From assembly GCF_015832195.1 (NCBI RefSeq), contig NC_052031.1, positions 8,867,850-8,931,849 on the forward strand: a DNA stretch of 64,000 bases, given 5' to 3'. The translations under genes and the position numbers were made by a program. The notes beneath the pieces are model-generated. The model had not been told where the DNA came from, did no database searches, and was given only the letters and a program-made list of their open reading frames with translations. The number at the start of each line of letters is the position of its first letter. Position 1 is the stretch's first letter. The stretch comes from Motacilla alba alba (taxonomy: Eukaryota > Chordata > Aves > Passeriformes > Motacillidae). Of the stretch, positions 52,101 to 63,958 are shown in pieces.

Positions 52101-52481
52101 ATATATTTTGGGACCCCAGCTTTGCTTTTAATTACATCATTACCCTAATTATCTTATTAACATCCATCCCTTTATTGAAGAATAAAATAAAAGCTTTTTT
52201 CTTTGCCCCCGCAGCAGGCTCATGATCAAATATTCGGAAACTATTACACTAATCATAACCATTTCACTGTTAGCTTCCACTTTGCCCATCTGTTTGCCCA
52301 TATCCACTTGCTTCCTGCCACAGCTTCAGACTGTCAGCTCTCTGAGGCAGGGTGTCTCACAGAGCTTTGCACAGTGCTTTTTTCTGACTGGGGTGCGTGG
52401 GTGGTAGAACTGTTAGTGATAGATTGGTTTTCCACATTATCAGTAACATAACTGCATTATATTAAGTTGTAATATTTTTGC

Positions 52482-52525
52482 CAATGCATTTTCTTACAAT
52501 GCATTTGCTAATGCATTTTCTTTTC
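52482..52525. repeat. Imperfect tandem copies of AATGCATTTTCT
   Basis: Three imperfect copies of an AATGCATTT-containing unit, spaced about 13-16 bases, in AT-rich DNA. Confidence 0.75.
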
Positions 52526-53573
52526 TTATAATCTTGGAGTACTGTGTAGCATCTCCAAAACAATTTGGAGCAGCAATTTATTTATTAATTTAACAGATTG
52601 ATAAATAGCAACTGAAGCAGTTTGGGTACAATAAAGGCAAATGTTCTGTCTTTTGGTGATAGACAATCATGAGTTCAACACACTTTGCAGAAATGAGATA
52701 GGAAGCAATGAAAAGAGAATTTGATTATGTGTTGTCACTCCAATTCATTCTTCTCACTTCTCACAATTAGTTTAGGCCCTTCATCTATACATGTCATCCA
52801 TGCAACACTTCTATGCTTGTTGTTTATCACCTCCCTCTTTTATTCCTGCTTTGCAAATGGGAAATTTTTGCAATATTGCTTCAGAGGAAATTATAGATCA
52901 GACTAGACAGTCACACTTTTTTTTCTTTCCTTTCATTTATAGCAAGAAGAAATATGAATTGAAGTCCATGTTCATCAAAGAGAGCATTGGGTTGAGAACA
53001 CTGGATGCTGGTTGCAGTAGTAAAGGAGTACAAGCTGAAAATATGATACAGCTGTGCAGATAGCTTTGTGATTATTTTGAAAAGCTGGCTATCTGCCCCA
53101 TCTGACAGTCTGTGAGCATGGCAAATAATTTAACATTCAGGCTGCTCCTGTTTTGGCATTATATATATGAATCATGTGGTCACCACTTTCCAAATTGGTA
53201 GTAGATCAGAAAGGAGTTAATGACTAAGGTTTTGGTCATGACTTATTCCATTGTTCCATAATAAAAAAACATTGTAAAATGAAATATCAAGGCATAAAGG
53301 ACATTTGTGTCATGACTCATAGGTCATGGAGAGCTTTTTTTTTTTTAGTAATCTTGAGGAGTTATTTCTAACTTTTGAACTTTCCTGAAAGGTTGATCAA
53401 CTGCTGAATGCCAGGCATGATCCATGGATTCTTTTTTGACACCACAGGCTTCTACACCCCCAAATAACCAGTCATTTACTGTCACTTCTGTGAGCTGGAA
53501 GAGAGTATGCAAAGTCTTGTTTCATCTACACTTTAAAATTCTATGGAACATTTGCAATTAGATTTTCTCAATT

Positions 53574-53623
53574 AAAAAAACAAACAAACAAACAAACAAA
53601 CAAAAAAACCCAACCCCAAACAA
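53574..53623. repeat. (CAAA)n with A/C-rich end
   Basis: Seven A, then about six CAAA units, then A-run and CCCAACCCC-type sequence. The A-run to C-run transition resembles the tracts at 33658 and 37764. Confidence 0.9.
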
Positions 53624-55894
53624 CTGTTTATCATTTGCCTGAAGTCTGAGTTTGGGGTTTTTTTTGTATTTAGCTGAAATATGTGAGAAGGGAAGCCTCA
53701 TTAAGTTACATGGTGAAAGGATGGTTTTTGTCCTGATGGCTTTATCATCTTTGCTCCAGCAAGGATGTAGAGGCTTTTCATTACACTTACACCCTTTGTG
53801 CTAATCAAGTTTGAGTGTGAAAATCCCCCTGTGGAGTAGCACTCTTGATCCTAAGTCCACCTGGGCACTGTGGTTATGTGAATGTCACTTTGGAGCAAAG
53901 CTGATAACATAATTAAATGATGTGCTGGGTGATTCTCAACACAGCAGTGAGCCAAATCACCTCACCAGTTCCTTCTCCACGGTTCAACAGTTTCTCTGAG
54001 CACATGGGTGACCCCAGTAGCTGTCTTGAGATGAGCTTTTCTCTATCAGCATCAAAAATTTTCCCTCTTAGAAAATTATGAGTGTCTGCTTCTCTGAATT
54101 TTAGCTTTTGCTCTTCATTATGGCTGGACTAGCACAATTTATAAGCAGGAGTTTGTGCTAAGACAGAGCTAAAGTTACACTTAATGCCAAGTAAACTTGG
54201 AGTTTTCAGGGCATGTAAAGCACAAAAGGAGAGTGAATACTGATGGAGCTATGGGAGACATGGCCTGTACCTCTGTGCTTTGCAATCAGATATGTCATAA
54301 GAGCATGAGAGAATATCACATTTACAAACAGGGGCAGGAATAGGTTATCTTTATACCCATTAGTGCAATATCAAATTTCTTTCCTTATCTGTCCTAGAAA
54401 GGAGCAAACACAGTCCAGGTTCTTGAATGCACAGAGAACAAGGAGGTAGAAAATAGTGTCACCAGCCTTGCTAGACCCCATGGGAGAGCTATCCTGCATT
54501 TCAGACTAGATCTTGTGAGGCATGATGCAACAGCCTCTTCAAAGGCACTGTGGGGATTCAGATGTCTCATCACTACCCAAATACTTGTCTGCTTATTTTG
54601 TCACACAAGGTTCCTAGCTTGCTAGCTGTTTGTGCAGAACACATGGATACACCTGCCAGACATTTCACATCAAAGGCATTGTAGAGCTTATGTTCCAAAG
54701 CAAATATACAACTGCTAGCAAAACACAGCAATCAAAAGCAGACAGTGCTTCAATTTGATGTAAGAAGCATGAATTTGTATGAACTACACTGATTTTATTT
54801 TTGTCTTCTACTGCTATACAAGAATATTCTTTTGATGATAATTTGAGCAAAGAAGAAGTCTGTTGAAACTTCTGTAGTTAGAATAGCAGGAATTGGATAA
54901 CAGTTTTGGCTTGTGGCATTGTTTGCTTGTTTATTTTGTTTACTGGTGGCAACTGGAAATGTTCATGTTACCCAAAGTGACAGGGAAAAATTGTCAGCAT
55001 TGCAGCAGTACCCATTTCCCCCCTCCATGAAGGAAACACCCTCCTTATATATCTGAGAAAATTTAGCTTTGATTGGAGATTTGCAAAGTCAGTTGCTTAG
55101 GATGAATAATGTTGTTAAGAATTGCATGAGAGGCTTGGAATCCTTGATTCAGACTTTATCCACCTGATATATCCAATCTGTTTTACCTCTCTCTAAATAG
55201 AAATTTACCTGTCAAATCTAGGATTAAAATAACTCCTGGACCATACAGTAGATATGAGAAAGATTTTATCATAAATGGAAACAGCCTAAAATTTAAGGGA
55301 TCACTTTAGCTTCCTGCTGTAGCAAATATGTCTGACTGGAAGGTTAATAAAAGGAAATAAGGATTTAAAGCTTAGAAATAGAACAATTCTTTGAAGTTGT
55401 CTTTACACGAGGATTTGTTTTTAAATTCAATAATTAGCTCTGTCAACATTTCCCTTCCAAAATATCATATTAATGTGAAAATAGCAAGGAAAAAGGCACA
55501 ATAAAGCAAAGGTTTTATGAGTGTAAAATTAATCTCCATAGAAATATGGAATTCCCAACAGAAATGAGTAGGAAATCAATAAAAGTATTGAAGTGATAAA
55601 ACACAATTGTCAGGGCAGGAGGTCTTGAAGTGCTGTTTAGTCACTGTAGTGGGGTTTTTTTGTCTGCACACAGCAGTCAAATGAATAAGGTTCCATAATA
55701 TAGATGAAATGCAATTCATTTCATCTTCAATATACTAGTTGGTATATCGTTATCATATATACACACACATTAAACTGTAACCAGATCATCTTCAAACAGT
55801 TTTGAAACCCTGGTTTTACAGCAGGAGAATGAGGATTACATGGTTTAACTGCAGCCAGTAACTAATTACCATGCAGCTGCCTGTATGGTGATAC

Positions 55895-55895
<1 letters not shown>

Positions 55896-55927
<32 letters not shown>

Positions 55928-56007
55928 AAAAAGAAAAAAACTCCCACAAAATAAAGAAAAGTAAAAGAAAAGGAAAAGGAAAAAAAGCAAAAAGAGAAAG
56001 AAAACCC
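55896..56007. repeat. Polypurine A/G-rich tract
   Basis: Long A runs broken by single G, a short CTCCCACAAAATA interruption, then AAAAGG-type words. Frames through it encode lysine-rich (plus) or phenylalanine-rich (minus) sequence and are compositional artefacts. Confidence 0.9.
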
Positions 56008-56517
56008 AAGACAAGTGCAGCACAATGCAATTGCTCACCATGCACTGACCAATACCCAGCCTGTCCCCAAGCAGCTCCTGGCCAAGTCCCCCAGTTTCTG
56101 TACTGGACAAGATGCTCCATGGTATGGGATATCCCTTTGGTCAGCTCAGGTCAGCTGTCCTGGCCATGCTTCCCCCTCAGATTCTTGTGAACCTGCCCAC
56201 TGGCAGAGCCTGGGAAACTGAAAAGTCCTGGATTTAGACTAAGAATTACTTAGCAACAACTAAAACATGAGTATGTTTTCAGCATTTATTCTCATACGGA
56301 ATCCAAAACACAGCACTCTACCAGCTACTAAGAAGAAAATTAACTCTATCCCAGCTCTGTTATGCATGAAACCAAAACTGGGCAGAATTTTTTATTAATG
56401 ATCTGAGGAAGCAAAGATAGGGGGCTATCAGTGATACTTCACAGCAGGATAAAACCTATGTGAACTGCAGAAGCTACAACCTGAGCAAGTACTTTAGCTG
56501 TGTTTGCAAACAGCTGA

Positions 56518-56572
<55 letters not shown>
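56518..56572. repeat. (GAT)18 trinucleotide microsatellite
   Basis: 55 bases of perfect GAT repeat, 18 full units plus one base, with no interruption. It is not coding: one register is read as continuous TGA stops and the flanks are closed. The lack of interruptions suggests that it is currently polymorphic. Confidence 0.97.
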
Positions 56573-56574
<2 letters not shown>

Positions 56575-57980
56575 ACTAGCATACTAGCATATTTCATACT
56601 CTTAAGCTAAATGCCAATTTTTAAAAGTTAGATGTAGCTTGATATGACAGTGAATGAAAAGCCTGAAAACGATATATGAACCAACTGTAGCCATTCTGGG
56701 AGATGTTTCTTTATAAAATTAGTGGCTTGAAGATTCATTCTCAGAATATCAGGGGCAAAAGTCTATCCAATCTACACTACCAGTAATACCCATCAGTGGG
56801 ATTTGAAGAAGCAGAAACTGATTCATCCTGCACCAGCCATATTTAACCTGGTGATGCTAATGCTACAGAGAGACAACTGGGAAAACAAATTATAGAAAGA
56901 GTTTGCTAGAGAAGTCAGAGTAACATTTTTCAAATGTTTTCAGAAGCAGTGCTAAATATTTCTAAAGTTATCAAGGATATAGGGAAATTTTTGAGATAAG
57001 ATTAAATGGGTTGTCTGGGAGACACTTAGATATTTTTATTTTTGTGTTGCCCTGGCTCCTTTATTGGTGATATTTTAATCATGAACTTGAGTCTGTTAAT
57101 CTACTTTTTTATGCTTTTCTTAAAACTCACTCTCAGATGGGCAAGAGATGAGAAATTATACTGCCCCACCTCTTTTATAACTTTGTTACTGCTGTATTCC
57201 TTCAAAATTGCCCAGAGTTCAGATATTTGAGTAAACTTTGCAGCATTTAGCTCCTGATGTTTTGAACTGAGCAGTACTACTCATATCAGACACCGTGAAA
57301 ATTTAGCTCTAGCTCAACATACACATGAAAAGACTTATTGAAAACACAGAATCTTATTTCTTCCTTTCCCAGCAGAACATTAGAAACATTGAAAATCATC
57401 ATTAAAATAACTCAGATTTCAAATACTCATAACCCATTTTTATTTATATTTTATTCATTAGTTGTAAATGATCTGAAGTGACCGGCAGCCTTTGACATGC
57501 TGTCCCAGAAAACTTTGTGCTGTCCCATTGGGACCATCAGTCCCATTTATTTTTGGTTATGCCATGCCCACAGGTTTCACTGTGTCAATTTTCTGCTACT
57601 CTTACTCAAGTGACAGTTCCTTAGGGAAAATGACCTTTTCAAACATCTCTCCAGGAATTGTGAAGACATTACCCTTTCTCTAAAGTTTGTGGCAGTTTGG
57701 CCGTACATTTTCACCCAAAGGATGCCACTGGTGACTCTCTAAGTCTCACAACATATTCTCATTTCATTTTAATAAAATAGTCATTTCTCTTGGTAGCACG
57801 AGGTCGAAGTTTGTATTTCTTCCTGTCTCTACTTTTAGTGTTGGGTCTGACAGACAATCAATGTCTTCTATTCCCTGTGGAACAAATCATACTTCATGGC
57901 AGACTCATCGTAGCATCCCACAAGTTAGTCATGCTTAGCATGGTTAGGAGCATGACTCCACAGGTGTTTTATTAGTTTCA

Positions 57981-58052
57981 GGGGTTTTGGGGTTTCAGTT
58001 TGGGTTTTTGGGTTTTGTTGTTTTGTTGGGGTGTTGTTGTTTTTTTTTTTTT
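57981..58052 (+). repeat. G-run/T-run tract
   Basis: Runs of G at 57981-57984, 57989-57992, 58002-58004, 58010-58012 and 58028-58031 are separated by mostly T, and the tract closes with a T run at 58040-58052. It is a low-complexity tract that could fold as a G-quadruplex on the plus strand, although one loop is 9 bases. Confidence 0.8.
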
Positions 58053-59413
58053 GGCACGATTTTCTTGCTTACCTATAACATTAAGGATAATATCAATTAG
58101 GGGTTGCATTCTATACCTGTAATGAAAGTGCTTAAAATAACATTAACTAAATTCTGGCAGAATTTACTATGCAACAGGTTTCTATTAGATGTAGAGCTGG
58201 TTTAGCAAAAAATTACTTAGCACATGTGGCTACACGTTCAGCTGCAGTATTTTCTCTGAAAGTCATCTCCTGAGAGTCAGAATTATATTCTAACACAAGT
58301 ATATTTATTCTTGCCAACTCAAGCAATATCACTATGTGTGTTTTCCTTCAAGGTGCTGATTTTCTTTTATCATTAGCAGGAATTTATCACTCTTTCACTT
58401 AGTTTTGGCTCAGGCGGAAATCCCTGCCAGTGTTCTTCACTGTTCACTTTGAGTGGTTATAAAATATTTTTGCCCTTCCTCTAAGGAGTTTTTGCACCAT
58501 CACATGACTTTTATGTGTCCTTTTGAACACATATATTCCTGTAACACCCTAGAAATTGTGAGGTTGTTTCCTTTAACCAAAAGCCTGCCTAGAACTGAAT
58601 AGGCTCCCTCGCAAAGCTCTTGGAAAATTTTGATCCTACCATCCCGTGCTTCTAACTTGGATGATTTCCCACAGTTCGCTCTCAGATGCAGTTCTGTTAA
58701 TTTCAGCCCTCATCTATCCCAAGACCTGATTTTCTACATGTGTTGGCAACTCCATAACTTTATTATAGACATTGTTCCACTGCGTGTTTGCCCTGCCAGT
58801 GCTACCGTAGATATGAAATCTTTCCCCGTTTTTTATCAGTTTGACTACAAAACTTTGTATCTGAAAATCTAATAATTTTCAGGTTCTTGAACACTGGAAC
58901 AGTTTTCCAGATCCCCATCTGATAGCAATAAATAGTGGCTGACCGAGTTCATTTTAAAAGGGCATACAGAGTTAGAAAGAATGAGTTGAAGCTTCTTATT
59001 TCCATTGCTTAAGGTCAATGCCTTCTTTTGAGCAGGCTGAATCTCAGTTTTGGTTAGTGGTTACTGTGGTTAGTGTGATACATGAGCCATGGCTGATCAT
59101 TTTCAATCACACTACTGTAAGTAGACTTTGCCAGACCCCTTCCTAGAACTTCCATTAAAAAATTAGATTTCTGCTTTCTGGCATAGTAGGGATGTATGAC
59201 TGTGTCTTTTAATAAACCCATCAGTTTTAGAACCTCTTTAAGCTTCTCCTTTACAGTCATTAGATTTTCTTTGTACAGTTTAACTTAGTTAGGAACATTT
59301 ATCACAAACTTCCTAGTATGATTTAGCATTGAGAAGAACTTGGAAAGCTTTATGTGGCATCAGGCATTTCAGTGATGACTTCAGCTTTATTACAAACTGC
59401 ACATATTCCTAGT

Positions 59414-59440
59414 TGTGTTAAGATCTACTTGTGTTAAGAT
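59414..59440. repeat. Short tandem duplication, 16-base period
   Basis: TGTGTTAAGAT occurs at 59414-59424 and again at 59430-59440. Confidence 0.85.
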
Positions 59441-60773
59441 ATGTTATGTCCGATTATGAATATTCAGATTTGGGCCACAATCTCTGTTTCTTTTCAAAAT
59501 TCCAACAGCTCAGAGCTGTTAGTCATGGCTAATGTTTTATTTTTCTTTTCTAAAGCAAATATTACTTGGACAGGCCCTAGTATTGTCTACAGCACAGATG
59601 TACAAGTTGTACTATATAAACCAGCTACGTACAGCTTAAAGAAATATATCACTTAGTCCCTGGTCCCTTTATATGTTTTCTCTTTTCCAGGATAAGCTGG
59701 TAAAAGTCTAATGTGAGGCAGAAGGATTTCCCAGATGATGCACAGTCCAGGTCTCTACCTTCCTCAAGAGTCTCTTAGGTCATTCTCTCTGTCATGTCAT
59801 TTAATATGTGCATAATGAATGTAATGACTTTTTTAGAAAAGTGTTTGGTAAATCCATTTTTGGTCAGGAAGGCCAGTGTTAATGAAGGTTCATTGTGCTT
59901 TGGTTCTGCACTTACACAATAAATCTGATATTCCTGGGAAGAGAGTACAGTACATTTGAAGAATGAGCACAGCAAACAAAGGCCTCTCATTGCTCATCTT
60001 TTAGGGGCAGGTTCTACATCAGCTCAGTGGTCACAGGGAAAAATATTCAAATATACCCAAGAAGACAGCAGAGGAAGAAGACAGAGATCTCCATGAATTC
60101 CACCTTCTCAAAAAATCTTATTTTCTTAGAGTTATTCTGAAAGGGTGATAGAGGAATCACTGTTTTCACTAAAAACTTGATTTTTACTACCCCATGCCTC
60201 TCTGGGGAGGAAATATTGACCCAAGCCTTTAGCAACCAAAATATATAAATTCTGATATCAGTGTTAATTATTCTGCTAAAGTTAAAAATGTAGATTTCTT
60301 TATAGGTTTACATTGAAAAATCCCCCCTAATTTTAAAATTCTTAAAGTTATCAACTTAAAATTTAAAATTGTTGTGCTTTTGTTCAGATAAACCTATTCA
60401 AATGATTTGTAGTCTCACTTTGTAGGGTGGGAACATTTAATGTGAAGCCAATTTAAGAGCTCTTCCTTCCTAAGTTTACCCACACCCAGATTTATTCAGC
60501 TACTGGAGCTGTACTGCTCAAAGTTATTCCAGATTTCTTTGGCTCCACTACTGCACATGATTCCTTTATGTCATGGGACTTAGGGTATAAGTAAATGCAA
60601 TACACAGATTATTCAGAGCAGCTTCAGAAGCTCCCTGGTGCCTGGGAGGTGGCCTCTACCTCTATCCTGAAAAATTAGAAGTGACTGAGAGGGCAGGGGG
60701 CAGGTTGGATATTGATGATACTATTTATCACAACCTTGATTTATTTTTCTGGCATTTTTGGTCTCCTTTTCAG

Positions 60774-60817
60774 GTATCATGGTTTCCTATTAAGGCTACT
60801 GCTCTTGCATATGGCAG
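60774..60817 (+). other. Candidate 44-nt exon (splice-bounded island)
   Basis: A long T-rich acceptor ending CCTTTTCAG precedes it and the donor GCAG|GTGAAT follows. Two of three registers are open (VSWFPIKATALAYG or YHGFLLRLLLLHMA). It is not a multiple of three. No family is recognised, and it is probably a chance pair or a lncRNA exon. Confidence 0.15.
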
Positions 60818-61563
60818 GTGAATTATTTCTTCTGAGCGTAAATAGGATCAACCTTCTATTCCTGCTATGTTTTATATCCATATCTCAGAGCCATTTCCAC
60901 ATACAAATGAACAGAGTATTCATATGTTTTTCAAAGTAAAACTGTAAGACAGCTTTTACTCAAGCAATCAGATTTGCCTGATATACATTATTAATTACTA
61001 CTTTTCATTGCATTAAGGTGATACATAGAAATGCCACCTGACAGTAGCATTCTTTTTTTGTTACATTTACATAGTTCATAGCAAATAATTCACCCAGCAT
61101 TTTGCTCTGCTGCTAAAGAGATAGTACAAAGAATATATCATATGCATTCTAAACACAGGTAACTGAAGGCTGAAATTCATACAAAACTCTTTAAAAACAG
61201 TGATTAAATTCCTACTAGTACTTAAGAAATTTTATTTGTAGTGAAACAACCCCGATTACAAAGGGTGTTGGAAGAAGACAGAGATTGTTCTTTATTGTTG
61301 ATTTTTAAAAAAAATATCTGCCTCCCTAGAGCTGAAGGCTGTTTATCTCTGACCAGTAGAAATGCAGAGCAGAAACAAAGCTGTGGTAACAGTAGAAAGA
61401 GAGAATCTAGATGTGATTTTCTTTTCTCCTGAACTGACTCTTCATGCTCCTGAGATACTGGGGAATCACTTTTACTTTTGAATAATAGGTGAAATGGAGT
61501 ACGTGAAATGTTCTTCCTAAAAACAAATTCACTGAACCTAGGGTAGTTTTTGAAAGGGAATTT

Positions 61564-61600
61564 GTTACCCACTGAAGTTACCCACTGTGTTACCCACATC
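61564..61600. repeat. Three tandem GTTACCCAC units
   Basis: GTTACCCAC begins at 61564, 61577 and 61589, giving periods of 13 and 12 bases. Confidence 0.9.
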
Positions 61601-62456
61601 CTTTTAAGTACATAGTAAGAAGCAGCAGAAATACAGATAGCAGTGTAAACACTAAATCTTGTCCCGTTCACTAAGTGTGTCGTGGATGCATCACCTTCTG
61701 CTAATACTGCATAAGATGGTGTTTAGGCTTGTGCAGTTTTTGTTTCTCCTTTGACAATCAGTGTTATACAGATTTTTTTTTGTAGTGAATTGTTGTGACA
61801 GAAAAAGCAGGGTAAAATCCTTTAAATTATAAACTCCATCTACCTTGGCCACACTCTTTAGCTGACTGATGATCTGTAACCCATACTATTGGCTGTTCTG
61901 AGGTGAAGTTTGTGTTATTTCTTTATCAGTACATTAACCTGTCTTGTTCCAGACACTGCTGATATTCTCCTTTACATGTGTATAACAAAGGCTGCCTTCT
62001 GGAATGAGAGGTGTCTCTACATAAATTGCTGAAATTAAATTGCAGCATGTCCACTAACTTCCAACTGATGTGAAGGAGGCAAAACCCTCCTTTTCTCTCT
62101 CACACAATTTCCTTGGTTCCTGAAATCGGCTTTTATCAGATGCTAACTGTGGTAGTAAAAATCCCAAGTCGGAAGTGGATAACAGCTAACTCTTCCACTT
62201 GTGAACAAGATAAGTATGCCATTAACTATGTCTCCTAAAATTATTTATCTCATGCAAGCAAATGAGTTCAAAGCTTTCCATTTACTGTTATATGATTGTA
62301 GATATCTGCTGTCAGGTCTTCACTGGCTAAAGCTGGGCTCTTGACAGAGACAGAAGCAGATTATGGCCCACAAATATAGATTTTTTTGCAAAATAATATG
62401 GTAGCTGGTAAAAAATGTATGCCCACTTTCTCTCTTTTTTCTCCTTTACTCTCTAG

Positions 62457-62500
62457 GTGTATACAAAGCACTGTATCAGCAGCAGCCCTCTCCTTCACAG
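62457..62500 (+). other. Candidate 44-nt exon (best splice pair in the window)
   Basis: A roughly 27-base uninterrupted C/T-rich tract ending CTCTAG precedes 62457, and the donor CACAG|GTATGT follows 62500. All three registers are open; one reads VYKALYQQQPSPSQ and ends in phase 0, which has a protein-like look. The size (44 nt) would change frame if skipped. I recognise no gene. An unannotated exon or a chance pseudo-exon both fit, and only RNA evidence or conservation would separate them. Confidence 0.25.
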
Positions 62501-62678
62501 GTATGTGCTCTGACATAGTGCTTTCCTCCCTCAACTTGAGAATTCTCAGAGACATAAGATGGACCAATGTATAGAATACTCACATTGGTCTGAGTTTATA
62601 GCATCTCATGGGAGAATTTCTTCATCTCTGTTTTTCCCATAATCTGTCTCTTTCAGACTTTTTTCTCTTAGAGAATGT

Positions 62679-62734
62679 AGGATATAGTACAGGATATAGT
62701 ACAAATATATAGTACAGGATATAGTACAAATATC
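62679..62734. repeat. Tandem repeat of a GGATATAGTAC unit
   Basis: GGATATAGTAC recurs three times with an intercalated ATATATAGTAC variant, making a nested duplication of about 25 bases. Confidence 0.88.
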
Positions 62735-63448
62735 AGCTCAATGCCAGTACGAACCACAACATTCTCCAGAAAGAGCTTCAATTTCTTTTCCCACCACTTG
62801 GTCTCTGAACTTAGAAAGCCAGGTTTTGGGGATTTTTATCAATTCCTTTCTGCATCATCTTCCCTTCTGCTTCTGATTAGATTTCCAACTTGACTCTGAG
62901 CAATGGGTAAATTGCTTCTGCACTGTGCTGCATTGACAAGAGTAAGGCCTCAGCAGTGAATACTTACCATGCAGTGGAGGCAAAAGTAGACCCAGAGGAG
63001 TTTTTTGCATTGGTGGCAGAGGTATGAGCTCACACATTTTTACCATGAGCTAAGCACAGGCTGTGTTCACATAATCAGATGTTCATAACAACTCACAGTC
63101 ACACAGCACTGTACCTCAGCCCTACAGCCTAAGTCTCAAAACATGCAACCTGTGGAGTAGCCTTAGGATGCTCCGTATGGCAGAAAAATCCCATATATAT
63201 AACTATCCATGTACTAAGCTACCTGTTCTGCTCCAGTCTGTTTCCACACATCCAGAGCTGTTCCTAGGCAGGTCATATTAGTCCCATTAAAGCTGGATGT
63301 TCAAAGGAGCTTGCTACACCCCACTTAGGGTGAAAAAATACTCATGATGGCCTTGAATGTAACTCCATGCCCTAAATCTTTCCATGTCTTGCTTCAACCT
63401 GAAATTAGCTTTGAATAGGCCTTTGGTGCTCTAGCTTGAATGAATGGT

Positions 63449-63958
63449 AAAATCATATAATGGTTTGGGTTGGGAGGGACCTAAAAGATCATCTAGTTCC
63501 AACGCACCTGCTGTGGGCAGGGACCCTTTCCACGAGGTTGCTCCAAGCACTATCCAACCTCACCTTGAAGGGATCTGAAATCTTTTGTGGGCAACAGGTT
63601 CCAGCACCTGACCACTGTCATCATAAAGAATTTCTTTTTATCATCCAAACCTAACTCTACCCTCTTTCAGTTTAAAGCCATTCCCCCTTGTCCTATCACC
63701 ACACACCCTTGTGACAAGTCCCTCTCCAGTTCCCTGGTAGCACATTCAGGTACCAGAAGGCTGCAATAATGTCTCCCTGGAGCCTTCACTTTTCCAGAGT
63801 GAACAATCCCAATCCTTCCAGCCTTTCCACATGGGAGGGGCGCTCCACCACCCTAATCATCTGTTTGGCTTTCCTCTGAACCTGCTTCAACAAATCTGTG
63901 TCCTTCTTGTGCTGAGGACCCCAGAGCTGGATGCAGAACTCCAGGTGGGGTCTCACAA
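63449..63958 (-). mobile_element. CR1 LINE, 5'-truncated 3' end
   Basis: On the minus strand this is the 3' end of a CR1 non-LTR retrotransposon. Key blocks (plus-strand reading) are GGTTTGGGTTGGGAGGGACC (63462-63481), GATCATCTAGTTCCAAC, CAACAGGTTCCAGCACCTGA (about 63593), CCCCCTTGTCCTATCACCAC (about 63684), and CCAGAGCTGGATGCAGAACT with CCAGGTGGGGTCTCAC to about 63955. The terminal AATCATATAATGG at the left is a degraded form of the CR1 ATTCTATG-type 3' repeat. CR1 similarity stops near 63958, so about 510 bases remain and the copy lacks its reverse transcriptase region. It marks the host as a bird or other reptile-lineage animal. Confidence 0.93.

Larger units (their letters stand above)
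46181..56517. other. Noncoding DNA, no gene seen
   Basis: About 10 kb of AT-rich unique sequence. Points of note: a complex block at 48200-48620, a 24-base splice-bounded island at 50891-50914, a TAAT-rich block at 52060-52200, small tandem copies at 52482-52525, an acceptor at 52942 leading into a 39-codon frame, a CAAA tract at 53574-53623 and a purine tract at 55896-56007. Octamer (reverse) is at 46502-46509. No gene or transposon was recognised. Confidence 0.5.
56573..63448. other. Noncoding DNA, no gene seen
   Basis: AT-rich unique sequence with a G-run/T-run tract (57981-58052), small tandem duplications (59414-59440, 61564-61600, 62679-62734) and two splice-bounded 44-base islands (60774-60817 and 62457-62500). 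The longest frame of the window, 149 codons on minus at 61222-61671, crosses the 61564-61600 duplication and has no recognisable domain. Confidence 0.5.

Noticed and set aside
55862..56190. Overlapping 82-101 codon frames on both strands
   Set aside because: Driven by the polypurine tract (poly-Lys on plus, poly-Phe on minus).
56518..56572. GAT array as a poly-aspartate coding tract
   Set aside because: The flanking sequence closes the frame and there is no gene context.
61222..61671. Longest frame in the window, 149 codons on minus
   Set aside because: No domain or family resemblance, it crosses a local tandem duplication, and one frame of this length is not surprising in 64 kb searched in six frames.
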